Shown here: positions 1 through 7,104 of the stretch, piece after piece
Position numbering within the stretch: position 1 is the first letter of the stretch
Layout of the letters: each line of letters starts with the position of its first letter
From: an uncultured Pseudomonadota bacterium
GTDB lineage: Bacteria; Pseudomonadota; Gammaproteobacteria; Burkholderiales; Casimicrobiaceae
Reading direction: 5' to 3'
Assembly: GCA_937958295.1 (NCBI GenBank)
Contig: CALFEY010000079.1
Span: 1-9,102, forward strand
DNA length: 9,102 nucleotides
Translations under genes and position numbers: made by a program
The notes under the pieces: generated by a model
The model's input: only the letters and a program-made list of their open reading frames with translations
Databases searched by the model: none
Told to the model about the DNA's origin: nothing

Positions 1-337
1 CCGGTGCGTCCTCCGGCGGCGTTGCCGGCGGCCGGCAGATGAAGTGGGCCGCCACCGGGACCAGCAGCGGGCATTCGCCGAAGCCGTCGCCGGCGGGCTC
101 GGCCTGCTTGCCGAAGCGGCCGCATTCCTCCTCGGCCATCCGCGCGATCCGGCCATCGGAGGTGCCGGCGCCGTTGTAGCAGATGGTCAGCTCGGTGCGG
201 TCGGTCACCGGCTTGCCGAAGTCCGGGCGACCGCGGTCGAACTCCTTCTTCTGGAAGATGTAGGGATCGGTGCCGCCGCAGGCGGACGCGGCCAGGATGA
301 CGGCGAATACGGCCAGGGGAAACAGGCGTCGGATCAT
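1..337 (-). CDS. Small predicted lipoprotein, 3' end beyond the window
   Basis: Reading the minus strand from the ATG at 337-335 gives 112 codons without a stop up to the left edge, so the C-terminus is missing. The start MIRRLFPLAVFAVILAASAC is a classic lipoprotein signal peptide: two arginines, a hydrophobic core, and a lipobox ending A17-S18-A19-C20. The mature part would begin CGGTDPY. It holds three further cysteines, in TICYNG, EEECGRFGK and HFICRPP, with another in GECPLL, and no domain I recognise. A purine-rich AAGGGA lies a few bases upstream of the ATG (about 341-346) as a ribosome binding site. From memory, similar small cysteine-containing lipoproteins occur in alphaproteobacteria, which does not fit the betaproteobacterial genes to the right; I could not check this. 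Function unknown. Signal peptide, lipobox and RBS together make it more convincing than the overlapping plus-strand frames. Confidence 0.62.
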   Translation of the reverse strand, partial: MIRRLFPLAVFAVILAASACGGTDPYIFQKKEFDRGRPDFGKPVTDRTELTICYNGAGTSDGRIARMAEEECGRFGKQAEPAGDGFGECPLLVPVAAHFICRPPATPPEDAP

Positions 338-507
338 CGTCCCTTGTAGCCACGCCCGCGGCCCGCGACAACGGCGGCTTGCTGGGACAGCCTGCCGCCC
401 GGGGCAACAGCGCCGGCTGAGGCGCAGGCCCTGTAGATTCCCGACAACGGACCGCCGGAGTTCAGGGCCAGGGCGGATTGCCGCGCTTGCCCGACCAGTC
501 GAGTCCC
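338..507. other. Gap and probable breakpoint between lipoprotein gene and odhB fragment
   Basis: This stretch has no confident gene on the plus strand. The odhB frame is open leftward only to a TGA at 418-420, and between 421 and about 507 it encodes nothing like a peripheral-subunit-binding or lipoyl domain. On the minus strand a frame ends at a stop at 462-464 with the residues GLDWSGKRGNPPWP. That looks more like a real protein C-terminus than random shadow coding and could be the end of the gene preceding the lipoprotein gene. If so, the join between the two sequence contexts lies to its right, roughly 500-600. From 461 down to 338 (reading toward the lipoprotein) there is room for a promoter, but I see no convincing -35/-10 pair. 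Confidence 0.45.
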
Positions 508-1290
508 GGGTCGGCGGCCGCCGCTCCGGCACCCGCGGTACCGGCTTCCGCACGGGGGCCATCGGTACCGGTGCCGATCGCCCAGGGGGCCCGCCCCGAG
601 CAGCGCGTGCCGATGTCCCGCCTGCGCGCCCGGGTGGCGGAGCGCCTCGTGCAGTCGCAGTCCACGGCCGCGATCCTCACGACGTTCAACGAAGTGAACA
701 TGCAGCCGGTCATCGACCTGCGCAACAAGTACAAGGACCGCTTCGAGAAGGAGCACGGGGTCAAGCTCGGCTTCATGAGCTTCTTCGTGAAGGCCGCCGT
801 GCACGCGCTGAAAAAATACCCCCTGGTCAACGCGTCCATCGACGGCGGCGACATCGTCTATCACGGCTACTACGACATCGGCATTGCCGTGGGCAGCCCG
901 CGTGGGCTGGTGGTGCCCATCCTGCGCGACGCCGACCAGATGTCGATCGCCGACATCGAAAAGCAGATCGCCGAGTACGGCAAGCGCGCGCAGGACGGCA
1001 AGCTCACGGTCGAGGAGCTCACCGGCGGCACGTACACGATCAGCAACGGCGGGGTGTTCGGCTCCATGCTCTCCACGCCGATCATCAACCCGCCGCAATC
1101 GGCGATCCTCGGCGTGCACGCGACCAAGGAGCGCGCGGTGGTGGAGAACGGCCAGATCGTGATCCGGCCCATGAACTACCTCGCGCAATCGTACGACCAC
1201 CGCATCATCGATGGCCGCGAGGCGGTCCTCTCCCTCGTGGCGATCAAGGAAGCGCTGGAAGACCCGGCGCGGCTCCTGCTCGACATCTGA
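478..1290 (+). CDS. odhB: 2-oxoglutarate dehydrogenase E2 (dihydrolipoyl succinyltransferase), N-terminally truncated
   Basis: E2 transfers the succinyl group from lipoamide to CoA in the 2-oxoglutarate dehydrogenase complex of the TCA cycle (cytoplasm). The intact catalytic domain starts near residue 42 (RPEQRVPMSRLRARVAERL) and includes TTFNEVNM, the SPRGLVVPILRDAD stretch and the active-site motif DHRIIDG with His241 and Asp245; it ends LLLDI, normal for the family. Ahead of it is an Ala/Pro-rich interdomain linker (about residues 13-40). Family members are usually about 400-430 residues; the lipoyl domain with its lipoyl-lysine and the E1/E3-binding domain are absent. No ATG with a good ribosome binding site begins the frame: the TTG at 478 is only the first possible start, and the ATG at 613 would cut into the catalytic domain. 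I read this as the 3' end of an ordinary odhB severed by a rearrangement or assembly join. lpdA follows 68 bases later. Family identity is very sure; the start and functionality are not. Confidence 0.85.
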   Translation: MPRLPDQSSPGSAAAAPAPAVPASARGPSVPVPIAQGARPEQRVPMSRLRARVAERLVQSQSTAAILTTFNEVNMQPVIDLRNKYKDRFEKEHGVKLGFMSFFVKAAVHALKKYPLVNASIDGGDIVYHGYYDIGIAVGSPRGLVVPILRDADQMSIADIEKQIAEYGKRAQDGKLTVEELTGGTYTISNGGVFGSMLSTPIINPPQSAILGVHATKERAVVENGQIVIRPMNYLAQSYDHRIIDGREAVLSLVAIKEALEDPARLLLDI

Positions 1291-1308
1291 TCGAGCCGCA
1301 TCACGCGA

Positions 1309-1331
1309 ACGGGCCGGCGCCGCCGGCCCGT
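1309..1331 (+). terminator. GC-rich perfect hairpin between odhB and lpdA
   Basis: ACGGGCCGGC (1309-1318) and GCCGGCCCGT (1322-1331) are exact reverse complements around a 3-base loop, giving a 10-bp, almost entirely G-C stem 18 bases after the odhB stop. There is no T-tract: the following bases are GTTCCCCTCC. It is therefore either a weak terminator, letting some transcription reach lpdA, or an mRNA-stabilising structure at an intra-operon boundary. The stem is directly visible; its role is inferred. Confidence 0.45.
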
Positions 1332-1358
1332 GTTCCCCTCCGATAGCGGTCCCTGCCC

Positions 1359-2786
1359 ATGTCCCAACAATTCGACGTCATCGTGATCGGCGCCGGTCCT
1401 GGCGGCTACGAAGCCGCCATCCGCGCCGCGCAGCTCGGCTTTGCCACCGCCTGCATCGACGACTGGTCGCGTCCCGACGGCAAGCCCGCGCCCGGGGGCA
1501 CCTGCACGAACGTGGGCTGCATCCCGTCCAAGGCGCTCCTCCAGTCGTCGGAGAACTTCGAGGAGGTGGGTCACGCCTTTGCCGAGCATGGCATCGGCGT
1601 GACCGGCGTGACCATGGACGTGGCCAAGATGCTCGCGCGCAAGGCCAAGGTCGTGGCGCAGAACAACGACGGCATCCTCTACCTCTTCAAGAAGAACAAG
1701 GTCACGTTCTTCCATGGCTTCGGCTCGTTCGGCGGCAAGGAAGGCGATGCCTGGAAGGTGAACGTTGCCGGCAAGGCGCCCGCCGAGCTCGTGGGCACGC
1801 ACGTGATCGTGGCCACCGGTTCGAAGCCGCGCGCGCTTCCCGGGGTGCCCATCGACAACGTGCGCGTGCTCGACAACGACGGCGCGCTGTCGATCGCCGC
1901 GGTGCCCAAGCGCTTGGGCGTGGTGGGCGCCGGCGTGATTGGCCTCGAGATGGGCAGCGTGTGGCGCCGGCTCGGCGCCGAGGTGACGATGCTGGAGGCT
2001 CTGCCGTCGCTCTTGCCCGCCGTGGACGTCACCCTCGCCAAGGAAGCGCACAAGCTCTTCACCCGGCAGGGGCTTGCCATCCAGACGGGCGTGAAGATCG
2101 GCAAGGTCGAGGTGGGCAAGTCCGACGTCACGGTGAGCTACACCGATGCCGACGGAAAGGCGCAATCCGCCACCTACGACCACCTCATCGTGTCGATCGG
2201 CCGCGTGCCGTTCACGGGCGGCCTCGAAGGAAGCAAGGTGGGGCTCGGCCTCGACGAGCGCGGCTTCATCGAGGTCGACGGCGATTGCCGTACGAACCTC
2301 CCCAATGTGTGGGCCATCGGCGACGTCGTGCGCGGCCCCATGCTCGCGCACAAGGCGGAGGAAGAGGGCGTGGCGGTGGCGGAGCGCATCGCCGGGCAGC
2401 ATCCGCACGTCGACTTCAACACCATCCCCTGGGTGATCTACACGTCGCCCGAGATCGCCTGGGTCGGCAAGACCGAGCAGCAGCTGAAGGCCGAGGGCGT
2501 GGACTATCGCGCCGGCCAGTTCCCGTTCACCGCCAACGGACGGGCGCGCGCCATGGGCGATACGCGCGGCCTCGTGAAGATGCTCGCCGACCGCAAGACC
2601 GACGCGATCCTCGGCGTGCACATGATCGGGCCGATGGTGTCCGAGCTCATCAGCGAGGGCGTGGTGGCGATGGAGTTCGGCGCCGCGAGCGAGGATATCG
2701 CGCGCATCACCCATGCGCACCCGACCTTGTCCGAAGCGGTACGCGAGGCAGCCCTTGCAGTGGACGGCCGCACGCTGAATCTCTAG
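1359..2786 (+). CDS. lpdA: Dihydrolipoyl dehydrogenase (E3)
   Basis: A flavoprotein that reoxidises dihydrolipoamide on E2 and passes electrons to NAD+; 475 residues, normal family length. In order: FAD-binding dinucleotide fold with GAGPGG at 11-16; redox-active disulfide GGTCTNVGCIPSK with Cys49 and Cys54; NAD-binding fold with GVVGAGVIGLEMG near 186-198; second FAD contact WAIGDVVRGPMLAHKAEEEG; and a C-terminal dimerisation domain with HAHPTLSE, where His454 and Glu459 form the catalytic pair. The insert DDWSRPDGKPAPGG before the disulfide is typical of the betaproteobacterial 2-oxoglutarate dehydrogenase E3, as I recall it, rather than of the pyruvate-complex E3 with its own lipoyl domain. 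The ATG at 1359 gives the expected N-terminus just ahead of the FAD motif; the Shine-Dalgarno is poor, so translation may depend partly on odhB transcript context. Directly follows odhB, supporting its role in that complex. Confidence 0.95.
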   Translation: MSQQFDVIVIGAGPGGYEAAIRAAQLGFATACIDDWSRPDGKPAPGGTCTNVGCIPSKALLQSSENFEEVGHAFAEHGIGVTGVTMDVAKMLARKAKVVAQNNDGILYLFKKNKVTFFHGFGSFGGKEGDAWKVNVAGKAPAELVGTHVIVATGSKPRALPGVPIDNVRVLDNDGALSIAAVPKRLGVVGAGVIGLEMGSVWRRLGAEVTMLEALPSLLPAVDVTLAKEAHKLFTRQGLAIQTGVKIGKVEVGKSDVTVSYTDADGKAQSATYDHLIVSIGRVPFTGGLEGSKVGLGLDERGFIEVDGDCRTNLPNVWAIGDVVRGPMLAHKAEEEGVAVAERIAGQHPHVDFNTIPWVIYTSPEIAWVGKTEQQLKAEGVDYRAGQFPFTANGRARAMGDTRGLVKMLADRKTDAILGVHMIGPMVSELISEGVVAMEFGAASEDIARITHAHPTLSEAVREAALAVDGRTLNL

Positions 2787-2914
2787 GATAGGCATCGGCG
2801 CCCGCGATGGCCGCCCCCGGCCGGCGCGTCCCCGGGGCACGGAGCGGCAAACGACCATCCGGCGGCTCGCGACGGCGCCGCCCACGACATGAGCCAGGCC
2901 ACAGAAGGAGCAGC

Positions 2915-4063
2915 GTGACGGAGGAGTCCGCGCAACCGCAGGGCGAGGGCGGCGCGCTTCTCGCGTATCTCGCGCCGCGGCTCGCCGAACGCGGCGCCAC
3001 GCTCGATTTCTCGCAGGCGGCCGCGCTGGCCCGCCTCCAGCGCTTGAGCGACGAGCTCGCGGCCTTCCGCACCGCGCGGCAATCTACCTTCAAACGGTTG
3101 CTCTCGCCTCCGGCGGTGCCGCGGGGCGTGTACTTCTACGGCGGGGTGGGGCGCGGCAAGAGCTTCCTCATGGACAGCTTCTACGCCGCGGTGCCCATCC
3201 GCCGCAAGACGCGCGTGCATTTCCATGCCTTCATGCGCGGGGTCCACCAGGAGCTTGGCACGCTCGCGCGCGAGGTGGATCCGCTGGCCACCGTGGCGCA
3301 ACGCATCGCGCAGCGCTACCGGCTTGTGTGCTTCGACGAGTTCCATGTCTCCGACATCGCGGATGCGATGATTCTCGGACGGCTTCTCACCGCGCTCTTC
3401 GCCGCGGGCGTGGTGTTCGTGATGACGTCCAACTATCCTCCCGAGAAGCTCTATCCCGACGGGCTCAAGCGCGAGAATTTCATTCCCACGATCGCGCTGC
3501 TGCGCAAATGGCTCGACGTGGTGGAAGTGGATGGCGGCATCGACTATCGCCTGCGCACGCTCGAGCGCACCGAGACTTTCCTTGTCCCCGCAGGCCCCGT
3601 CGCCGAGGCAACCCTTGCCGCGACGTTCGAAGCCATGCGCAACGGTCCCGACGAATCGCGGGAGATCGAGGTCGACGGCCGGGCCCTCGTGGCGCGCCAG
3701 CGGGCGGGCAGTGCGATCTGGTTCGACTTTGCCGCGCTGTGCGACGGTCCCCGGTCGCAGCGCGACTACCTCGAGCTTGCGCAGCGCTTCGCGGTCGTGT
3801 TCCTGTCGGGCATTCCCGTGATGGGCCCCGCCGACGGCGATCGTGCCCGCCGCTTCACGTGGCTCATCGACATCCTCTACGACCATCGCGTGAAGCTTGT
3901 CGCCACGGCCGCCGCCCCCGCGGAAGCGCTTTATGTCGCGGGCCGCAATGCGCAGGAGTTCCCGCGCACGGTGAGCCGCCTCACCGAGATGCGCACGCGC
4001 GAGTACATGGCGTTACCCCACATCACCGAAGGCGCCGCGCAAGGTTCGACGGTGCCCGCCTAG
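2915..4063 (+). CDS. zapE: AFG1-like P-loop ATPase, cell division protein ZapE
   Basis: A member of the AFG1/LACE1 family; in E. coli ZapE associates with the divisome and affects Z-ring stability under stress, and the mitochondrial relatives act in protein quality control. The 382-residue length matches the roughly 375 of E. coli. Visible motifs: Walker A GGVGRGKS at 76-83 (Lys82), the family sequence FHAFMRGVHQEL, Walker B CFDEF at 139-143 (Asp141, Glu142), and a sensor region MTSNYPPEKLYPDGL from 170. I choose the GTG at 2915 because AAGGAG lies four bases upstream; the frame extends to an ATG at 2807, but that would add 36 Arg/Pro-rich residues without a ribosome binding site. A nine-codon frame (ATG 2889, TGA 2916-2918) contains the ribosome binding site and overlaps the GTG as GTGA. 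Lies 128 bases after lpdA in the same direction; no clear terminator separates them. Confidence 0.92.
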   Translation: MTEESAQPQGEGGALLAYLAPRLAERGATLDFSQAAALARLQRLSDELAAFRTARQSTFKRLLSPPAVPRGVYFYGGVGRGKSFLMDSFYAAVPIRRKTRVHFHAFMRGVHQELGTLAREVDPLATVAQRIAQRYRLVCFDEFHVSDIADAMILGRLLTALFAAGVVFVMTSNYPPEKLYPDGLKRENFIPTIALLRKWLDVVEVDGGIDYRLRTLERTETFLVPAGPVAEATLAATFEAMRNGPDESREIEVDGRALVARQRAGSAIWFDFAALCDGPRSQRDYLELAQRFAVVFLSGIPVMGPADGDRARRFTWLIDILYDHRVKLVATAAAPAEALYVAGRNAQEFPRTVSRLTEMRTREYMALPHITEGAAQGSTVPA

Positions 4064-4103
4064 CCATCTCAGGCCACCACAAGACAACGAGGAGGAGGAA
4101 GCG

Positions 4104-5111
4104 ATGAGCACATTCAAGGCGTACCGCACATTCGAGGACAACGGCGTCGTCTCCAGCCGGTTCGTTACCACCTCGATCGACGAGCTCGACCACGGCGAGG
4201 TCGTCGTGCGCACGAAGTACTCCACCATCAACTACAAGGACGCCCTGTCGCACAACGGCACCGGGCGGATCATGCGCAAGTTCCCGTGCATCGCGGGGAT
4301 CGACATGGCAGGTACCGTCGAAGCATCGTCCGACCCACGCTGGAAACAGGGCGACAAGGTCATCGTGCATGGCTACGATGTCGGCGTGGCGCATGACGGC
4401 GGCTACGCGGAGTACGTGCGCGTGCCGGCGGGATGGGTCGTGCGGCGTCCGGAGAGCATGACGGCGTTCGATGCGATGACGCTCGGCACTGCCGGCTACA
4501 CCGCCGGCCTCGCTATCGAGCTCATGCAGCACAACGGCCTCGCGCCGGCGAACGGACCCGTCGCGGTCACGGGTGCCACGGGGGGCGTGGGCTCGGTGGC
4601 GGTCGAGGTGCTGGCCAAGCTGGGCTACGACGTGGTGGCCATCACCGGCAAAGGCGAGGAGACCGACTACCTGAAGGGCATTGGCGCGAAGGAAGTGCTG
4701 CTGCGCCAATCCCTCGATTTCAGCAAGATCCGCCCGCTCGACAAGTCCACCTATGCCGGCGCCATCGACAACCTGGGCGGCGACATCCTGGCCTGGCTGC
4801 TGTCGCTGCAGAAGATCGGCGGCGTGGTCGGCGCCGTCGGCCTCGCCGCAGGTTACAAGCTCAACACGACCGTGATGCCCTTCATCCTCCGCGGGGTCCA
4901 CCTGCTCGGCATCAACAGCTCCGAGACCCCGATGACGCTGCGCCAGAAGATCTGGAACAAGCTGGCCGTGGAGTGGCGCCCGGACCGCGTGCACGACCAG
5001 GTGCGCACCATCGACTTCGACGAGCTGCCTACGCACTTCGACGCCTATCTCAAGGGGCTGGTGCGCGGGCGCACCGTGGTCCGTATCGGCGCCGACACGC
5101 ACGGCGGATAG
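4104..5111 (+). CDS. acuI: Acryloyl-CoA reductase, YhdH/AcuI family
   Basis: A zinc-free medium-chain reductase of the YhdH/YhfP/AcuI group. Characterised members (for example from Rhodobacter and Ruegeria) use NADPH to reduce toxic acryloyl-CoA to propionyl-CoA. Visible features over 335 residues: an N-terminal GroES-like domain with the family signature INYKD at 42-46 and PCIAGIDMAGTV at 61-72; then the Rossmann fold with VTGATGGVGSVAVE (nucleotide loop about 155-168) and IDNLGGD. The C-terminal part carries LLGINSSETP, typical of the family. An excellent ribosome binding site (GAGGAGGAA, about 4090-4098) precedes the ATG. The gene starts 40 bases after zapE and 81 bases before prpE. The PrpE neighbour supports a propionyl-CoA context over a generic quinone oxidoreductase role; no AcuR-type regulator or acryloyl-CoA hydratase is in the window. 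Substrate is inferred from family and neighbour. Confidence 0.85.
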   Translation: MSTFKAYRTFEDNGVVSSRFVTTSIDELDHGEVVVRTKYSTINYKDALSHNGTGRIMRKFPCIAGIDMAGTVEASSDPRWKQGDKVIVHGYDVGVAHDGGYAEYVRVPAGWVVRRPESMTAFDAMTLGTAGYTAGLAIELMQHNGLAPANGPVAVTGATGGVGSVAVEVLAKLGYDVVAITGKGEETDYLKGIGAKEVLLRQSLDFSKIRPLDKSTYAGAIDNLGGDILAWLLSLQKIGGVVGAVGLAAGYKLNTTVMPFILRGVHLLGINSSETPMTLRQKIWNKLAVEWRPDRVHDQVRTIDFDELPTHFDAYLKGLVRGRTVVRIGADTHGG

Positions 5112-5130
5112 CGGGGCGTTGACCCTGCGC

Positions 5131-5154
5131 AAGGCCGCGCGCAGCGCGTGCCTT
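5131..5154 (+). other. Hairpin in the acuI-prpE gap
   Basis: AAGGCCGCGC (5131-5140) pairs with GCGCG (5144-5148) plus GCCTT (5150-5154), with one bulged T at 5149 and loop GCA. This makes a 10-bp stem about 20 bases after the acuI stop and 21 bases before the prpE ribosome binding site. There is no T-tract downstream. It could stabilise or partly terminate the upstream transcript and so tune the acuI:prpE ratio. The pairing is visible; the function is a guess. Confidence 0.35.
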
Positions 5155-5192
5155 AGGATGACATGACCTAGCCGCAAGGAGGAGGACCGCCC

Positions 5193-7094
5193 ATGGACTG
5201 CTACCGTGACTATCACGCGCGCTCGCTGGCCGACCGCGACGCGTTCTGGCGCGAGAAGGCCGCGCTGATCGACTGGCAGTCGCCGTTCGACTCGGTGCTC
5301 GACTACAGTCGGCCGCCGTTCGCGCGTTGGTTCGTGGGCGGGCGCACGAACCTGTGCCACAACGCGGTCGACCGTCATCTGGACGCCCGCGGCACGCAAG
5401 ACGCGCTCGTCTACATCTCCACCGAAACGGGCGCGACGGCCCGCTACACCTACCGCGACCTGCACGGGGAGGTCAACGCCTGCGCCGCCATGTTGCGCGA
5501 GCTCGGCGTGGGCAAGGGCGATCGCGTGCTGCTGTACATGCCGATGGTGCCCGAGGCGGTCTTCGCGATGTTGGCGTGCGCCCGCCTCGGCGCCGTGCAC
5601 TCGGTCGTGTTCGGCGGCTTCGCCGCAGCGAGCCTCGCGCTGCGCATCGACGACGCCCGGCCCAAGGTGATGGTGACCGCCGATGCCGGCATGCGCGGCG
5701 GCAAGCCCGTGCCCTACAAGCATCTCGTCGACGAGGCCTGCCGCCTCGCCAAGCACCCGCCGCAACACGTGGTGATCGTCAACCGCGGCCTCGACCAGGC
5801 CCTCGCGCGCATCGCGGGCCGCGACCTCGACTACGGCGCGTTGCGCACCAAGCACACCGGTACCGTGGTGCCGTGCGAGTGGCTGGAGTCGAGTGAGCCG
5901 TCGTACATCCTGTACACGTCGGGCACCACCGGCAAGCCCAAGGGCGTGCAGCGCGACACGGGCGGCTACGCGGTCGCACTCACGGCATCGATGCGCGACG
6001 TCTTCTGCGTGCAGCCCGGGCAGACGATGTTCACCACGAGCGACATCGGCTGGGTGGTGGGGCATTCGTACATCGTGTACGGCCCGCTGCTGAACGGCGC
6101 CACCACCATCCTCTACGAAGGCCTGCCGATCCGGCCCGACCCCGCGATCTGGTGGAAGATCGTGGAGGAGACGAAGGCCACCACGATGTTCAGCTCGCCG
6201 ACCGCGATCCGGGTGCTAAAGAAGCAGGCCCCGGCGTTCATGCGGCAGCACGACCTGTCCTCGCTCAAATACCTGTTCCTCGCCGGGGAGCCGCTCGACG
6301 AGCCTACCGCGCGCTGGGTCTCCGACGCGCTTGGCGGCGTGGCCATCGTGGACAACTACTGGCAGACCGAATCGGGGTGGCCCATCCTGTCGGCGCAGCC
6401 GGGCATCGAGGACACGCCGCGCAAGTTCGGCAGCCCGTCGTTTCCCACCGCCGGCTACGACGTGCGCCTGCTCAAGGACGGCACGGGCGAGCCCGCGGCG
6501 GCGGGCGAGAAGGGCGTGCTCGCGATCATGCCCCCCTTGCCACCGGGCTGCATGTCCACCGTGTGGGGCGACGACGACCGCTTCGTGCGGACGTACTTCG
6601 AGACCTTCCCCGGCATCCTCGCCTATTCCACCTTCGACTGGGCCACGCGCGACGCCGATGGCTACTACTTCGTGCTGGGCCGCACCGACGACGTGATCAA
6701 CGTGGCGGGACATCGCTTGGGCACGCGCGAGATCGAGGAGGCGGTCCAGGCGCATCCGGGGGTGGCCGAGGTGGCCGTGGTAGGCGTGGCCGACCCGCTC
6801 AAGGGGCAGGTACCCGTGGCGTTCGCCGTGGTGAAGGATCCTGCTCGCACGGCCACGCCCGACGGCGTGGCCACCATGCGCAAGGAGTTGATGGACACCG
6901 TCGACCGCGAGCTTGGCGCCATCGCGCGGCCGGCCGCCGTGCACTTCGTGACCCTGCTGCCCAAGACCCGCTCGGGCAAGCTCCTGCGCCGCTCGCTGCA
7001 GGCGCTCGCCGAAGGACGCGATCCCGGCGACCTCACGACCATCGAGGACCCCGCCGCGCTGGAGCAGATCCGCGCCGCGCTCGCCGAGCGCTAG
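5193..7094 (+). CDS. prpE: Propionyl-CoA synthetase (propionate-CoA ligase)
   Basis: An adenylate-forming enzyme of the acetyl-CoA synthetase superfamily; converts propionate, ATP and CoA to propionyl-CoA via propionyl-AMP in the cytoplasm. At 633 residues it is close to enterobacterial PrpE (628), and its N-terminus (DWQSPFDSVLDYSRPPFARWF, GRTNLCHNAVDRHL) is distinctly PrpE-like rather than Acs-like. In order: phosphate-binding loop YTSGTTGKPKG at 241-251; DIGWVVGHSYIVYGPLL; GEPLDEPTARWVS; YWQTESGWP at 389-397; the hinge GRTDDVINVAGHRLGTREIEE from 496; and the catalytic lysine in TRSGKLLRR, Lys596, which corresponds to the Salmonella PrpE lysine that is switched off by acylation. A very strong ribosome binding site, AAGGAGGAGG at 5176-5185, precedes the ATG. 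No prpBCD methylcitrate genes or prpR are adjacent, so propionyl-CoA use must be encoded elsewhere. Confidence 0.95.
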   Translation: MDCYRDYHARSLADRDAFWREKAALIDWQSPFDSVLDYSRPPFARWFVGGRTNLCHNAVDRHLDARGTQDALVYISTETGATARYTYRDLHGEVNACAAMLRELGVGKGDRVLLYMPMVPEAVFAMLACARLGAVHSVVFGGFAAASLALRIDDARPKVMVTADAGMRGGKPVPYKHLVDEACRLAKHPPQHVVIVNRGLDQALARIAGRDLDYGALRTKHTGTVVPCEWLESSEPSYILYTSGTTGKPKGVQRDTGGYAVALTASMRDVFCVQPGQTMFTTSDIGWVVGHSYIVYGPLLNGATTILYEGLPIRPDPAIWWKIVEETKATTMFSSPTAIRVLKKQAPAFMRQHDLSSLKYLFLAGEPLDEPTARWVSDALGGVAIVDNYWQTESGWPILSAQPGIEDTPRKFGSPSFPTAGYDVRLLKDGTGEPAAAGEKGVLAIMPPLPPGCMSTVWGDDDRFVRTYFETFPGILAYSTFDWATRDADGYYFVLGRTDDVINVAGHRLGTREIEEAVQAHPGVAEVAVVGVADPLKGQVPVAFAVVKDPARTATPDGVATMRKELMDTVDRELGAIARPAAVHFVTLLPKTRSGKLLRRSLQALAEGRDPGDLTTIEDPAALEQIRAALAER

Positions 7095-7104
7095 GGGCTC
7101 AGCC

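Noticed and set aside
44..349. 101-codon plus-strand frame at the left end
   Set aside because: Its composition is Ala/Gly/Leu-rich noise, whereas the opposite strand gives a coherent lipoprotein with signal peptide and ribosome binding site.
536..571. CGGTACCGG occurring twice, 27 bases apart, each holding an 8-bp palindrome
   Set aside because: Lies in the Ala/Pro/Val-rich linker where repeated codons easily create such repeats. Could be microhomology at the breakpoint, but two short copies are too little evidence.
270..1346. 358-codon plus-strand frame overlapping odhB
   Set aside because: Arg/Pro/Ala-rich frame-shifted shadow; the overlapping frame carries the E2 catalytic motifs.
1176..2885. 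569-codon open frame on the minus strand across lpdA
   Set aside because: Antisense shadow of lpdA, with biased composition (His, Arg, Ala, Gly, Leu) and no recognisable domain.
2807..2914. Longer zapE starting at ATG 2807
   Set aside because: Adds Arg/Pro-rich residues absent from the family, has no ribosome binding site, and the GTG at 2915 has AAGGAG just upstream.
5119..5159. TTGACC (5119) and TAGGAT (5154) as a prpE promoter
   Set aside because: The spacing is 29 bases, far from the 16-18 needed, and no better -35 is found near 5131.
4023..6065. 680-codon open frame on the minus strand across acuI and prpE, the longest in the window
   Set aside because: It lies antisense to two genes with full family motifs and strong ribosome binding sites. 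Its product is His/Arg/Ala/Val-rich low-complexity sequence, as expected from GC-biased third positions.
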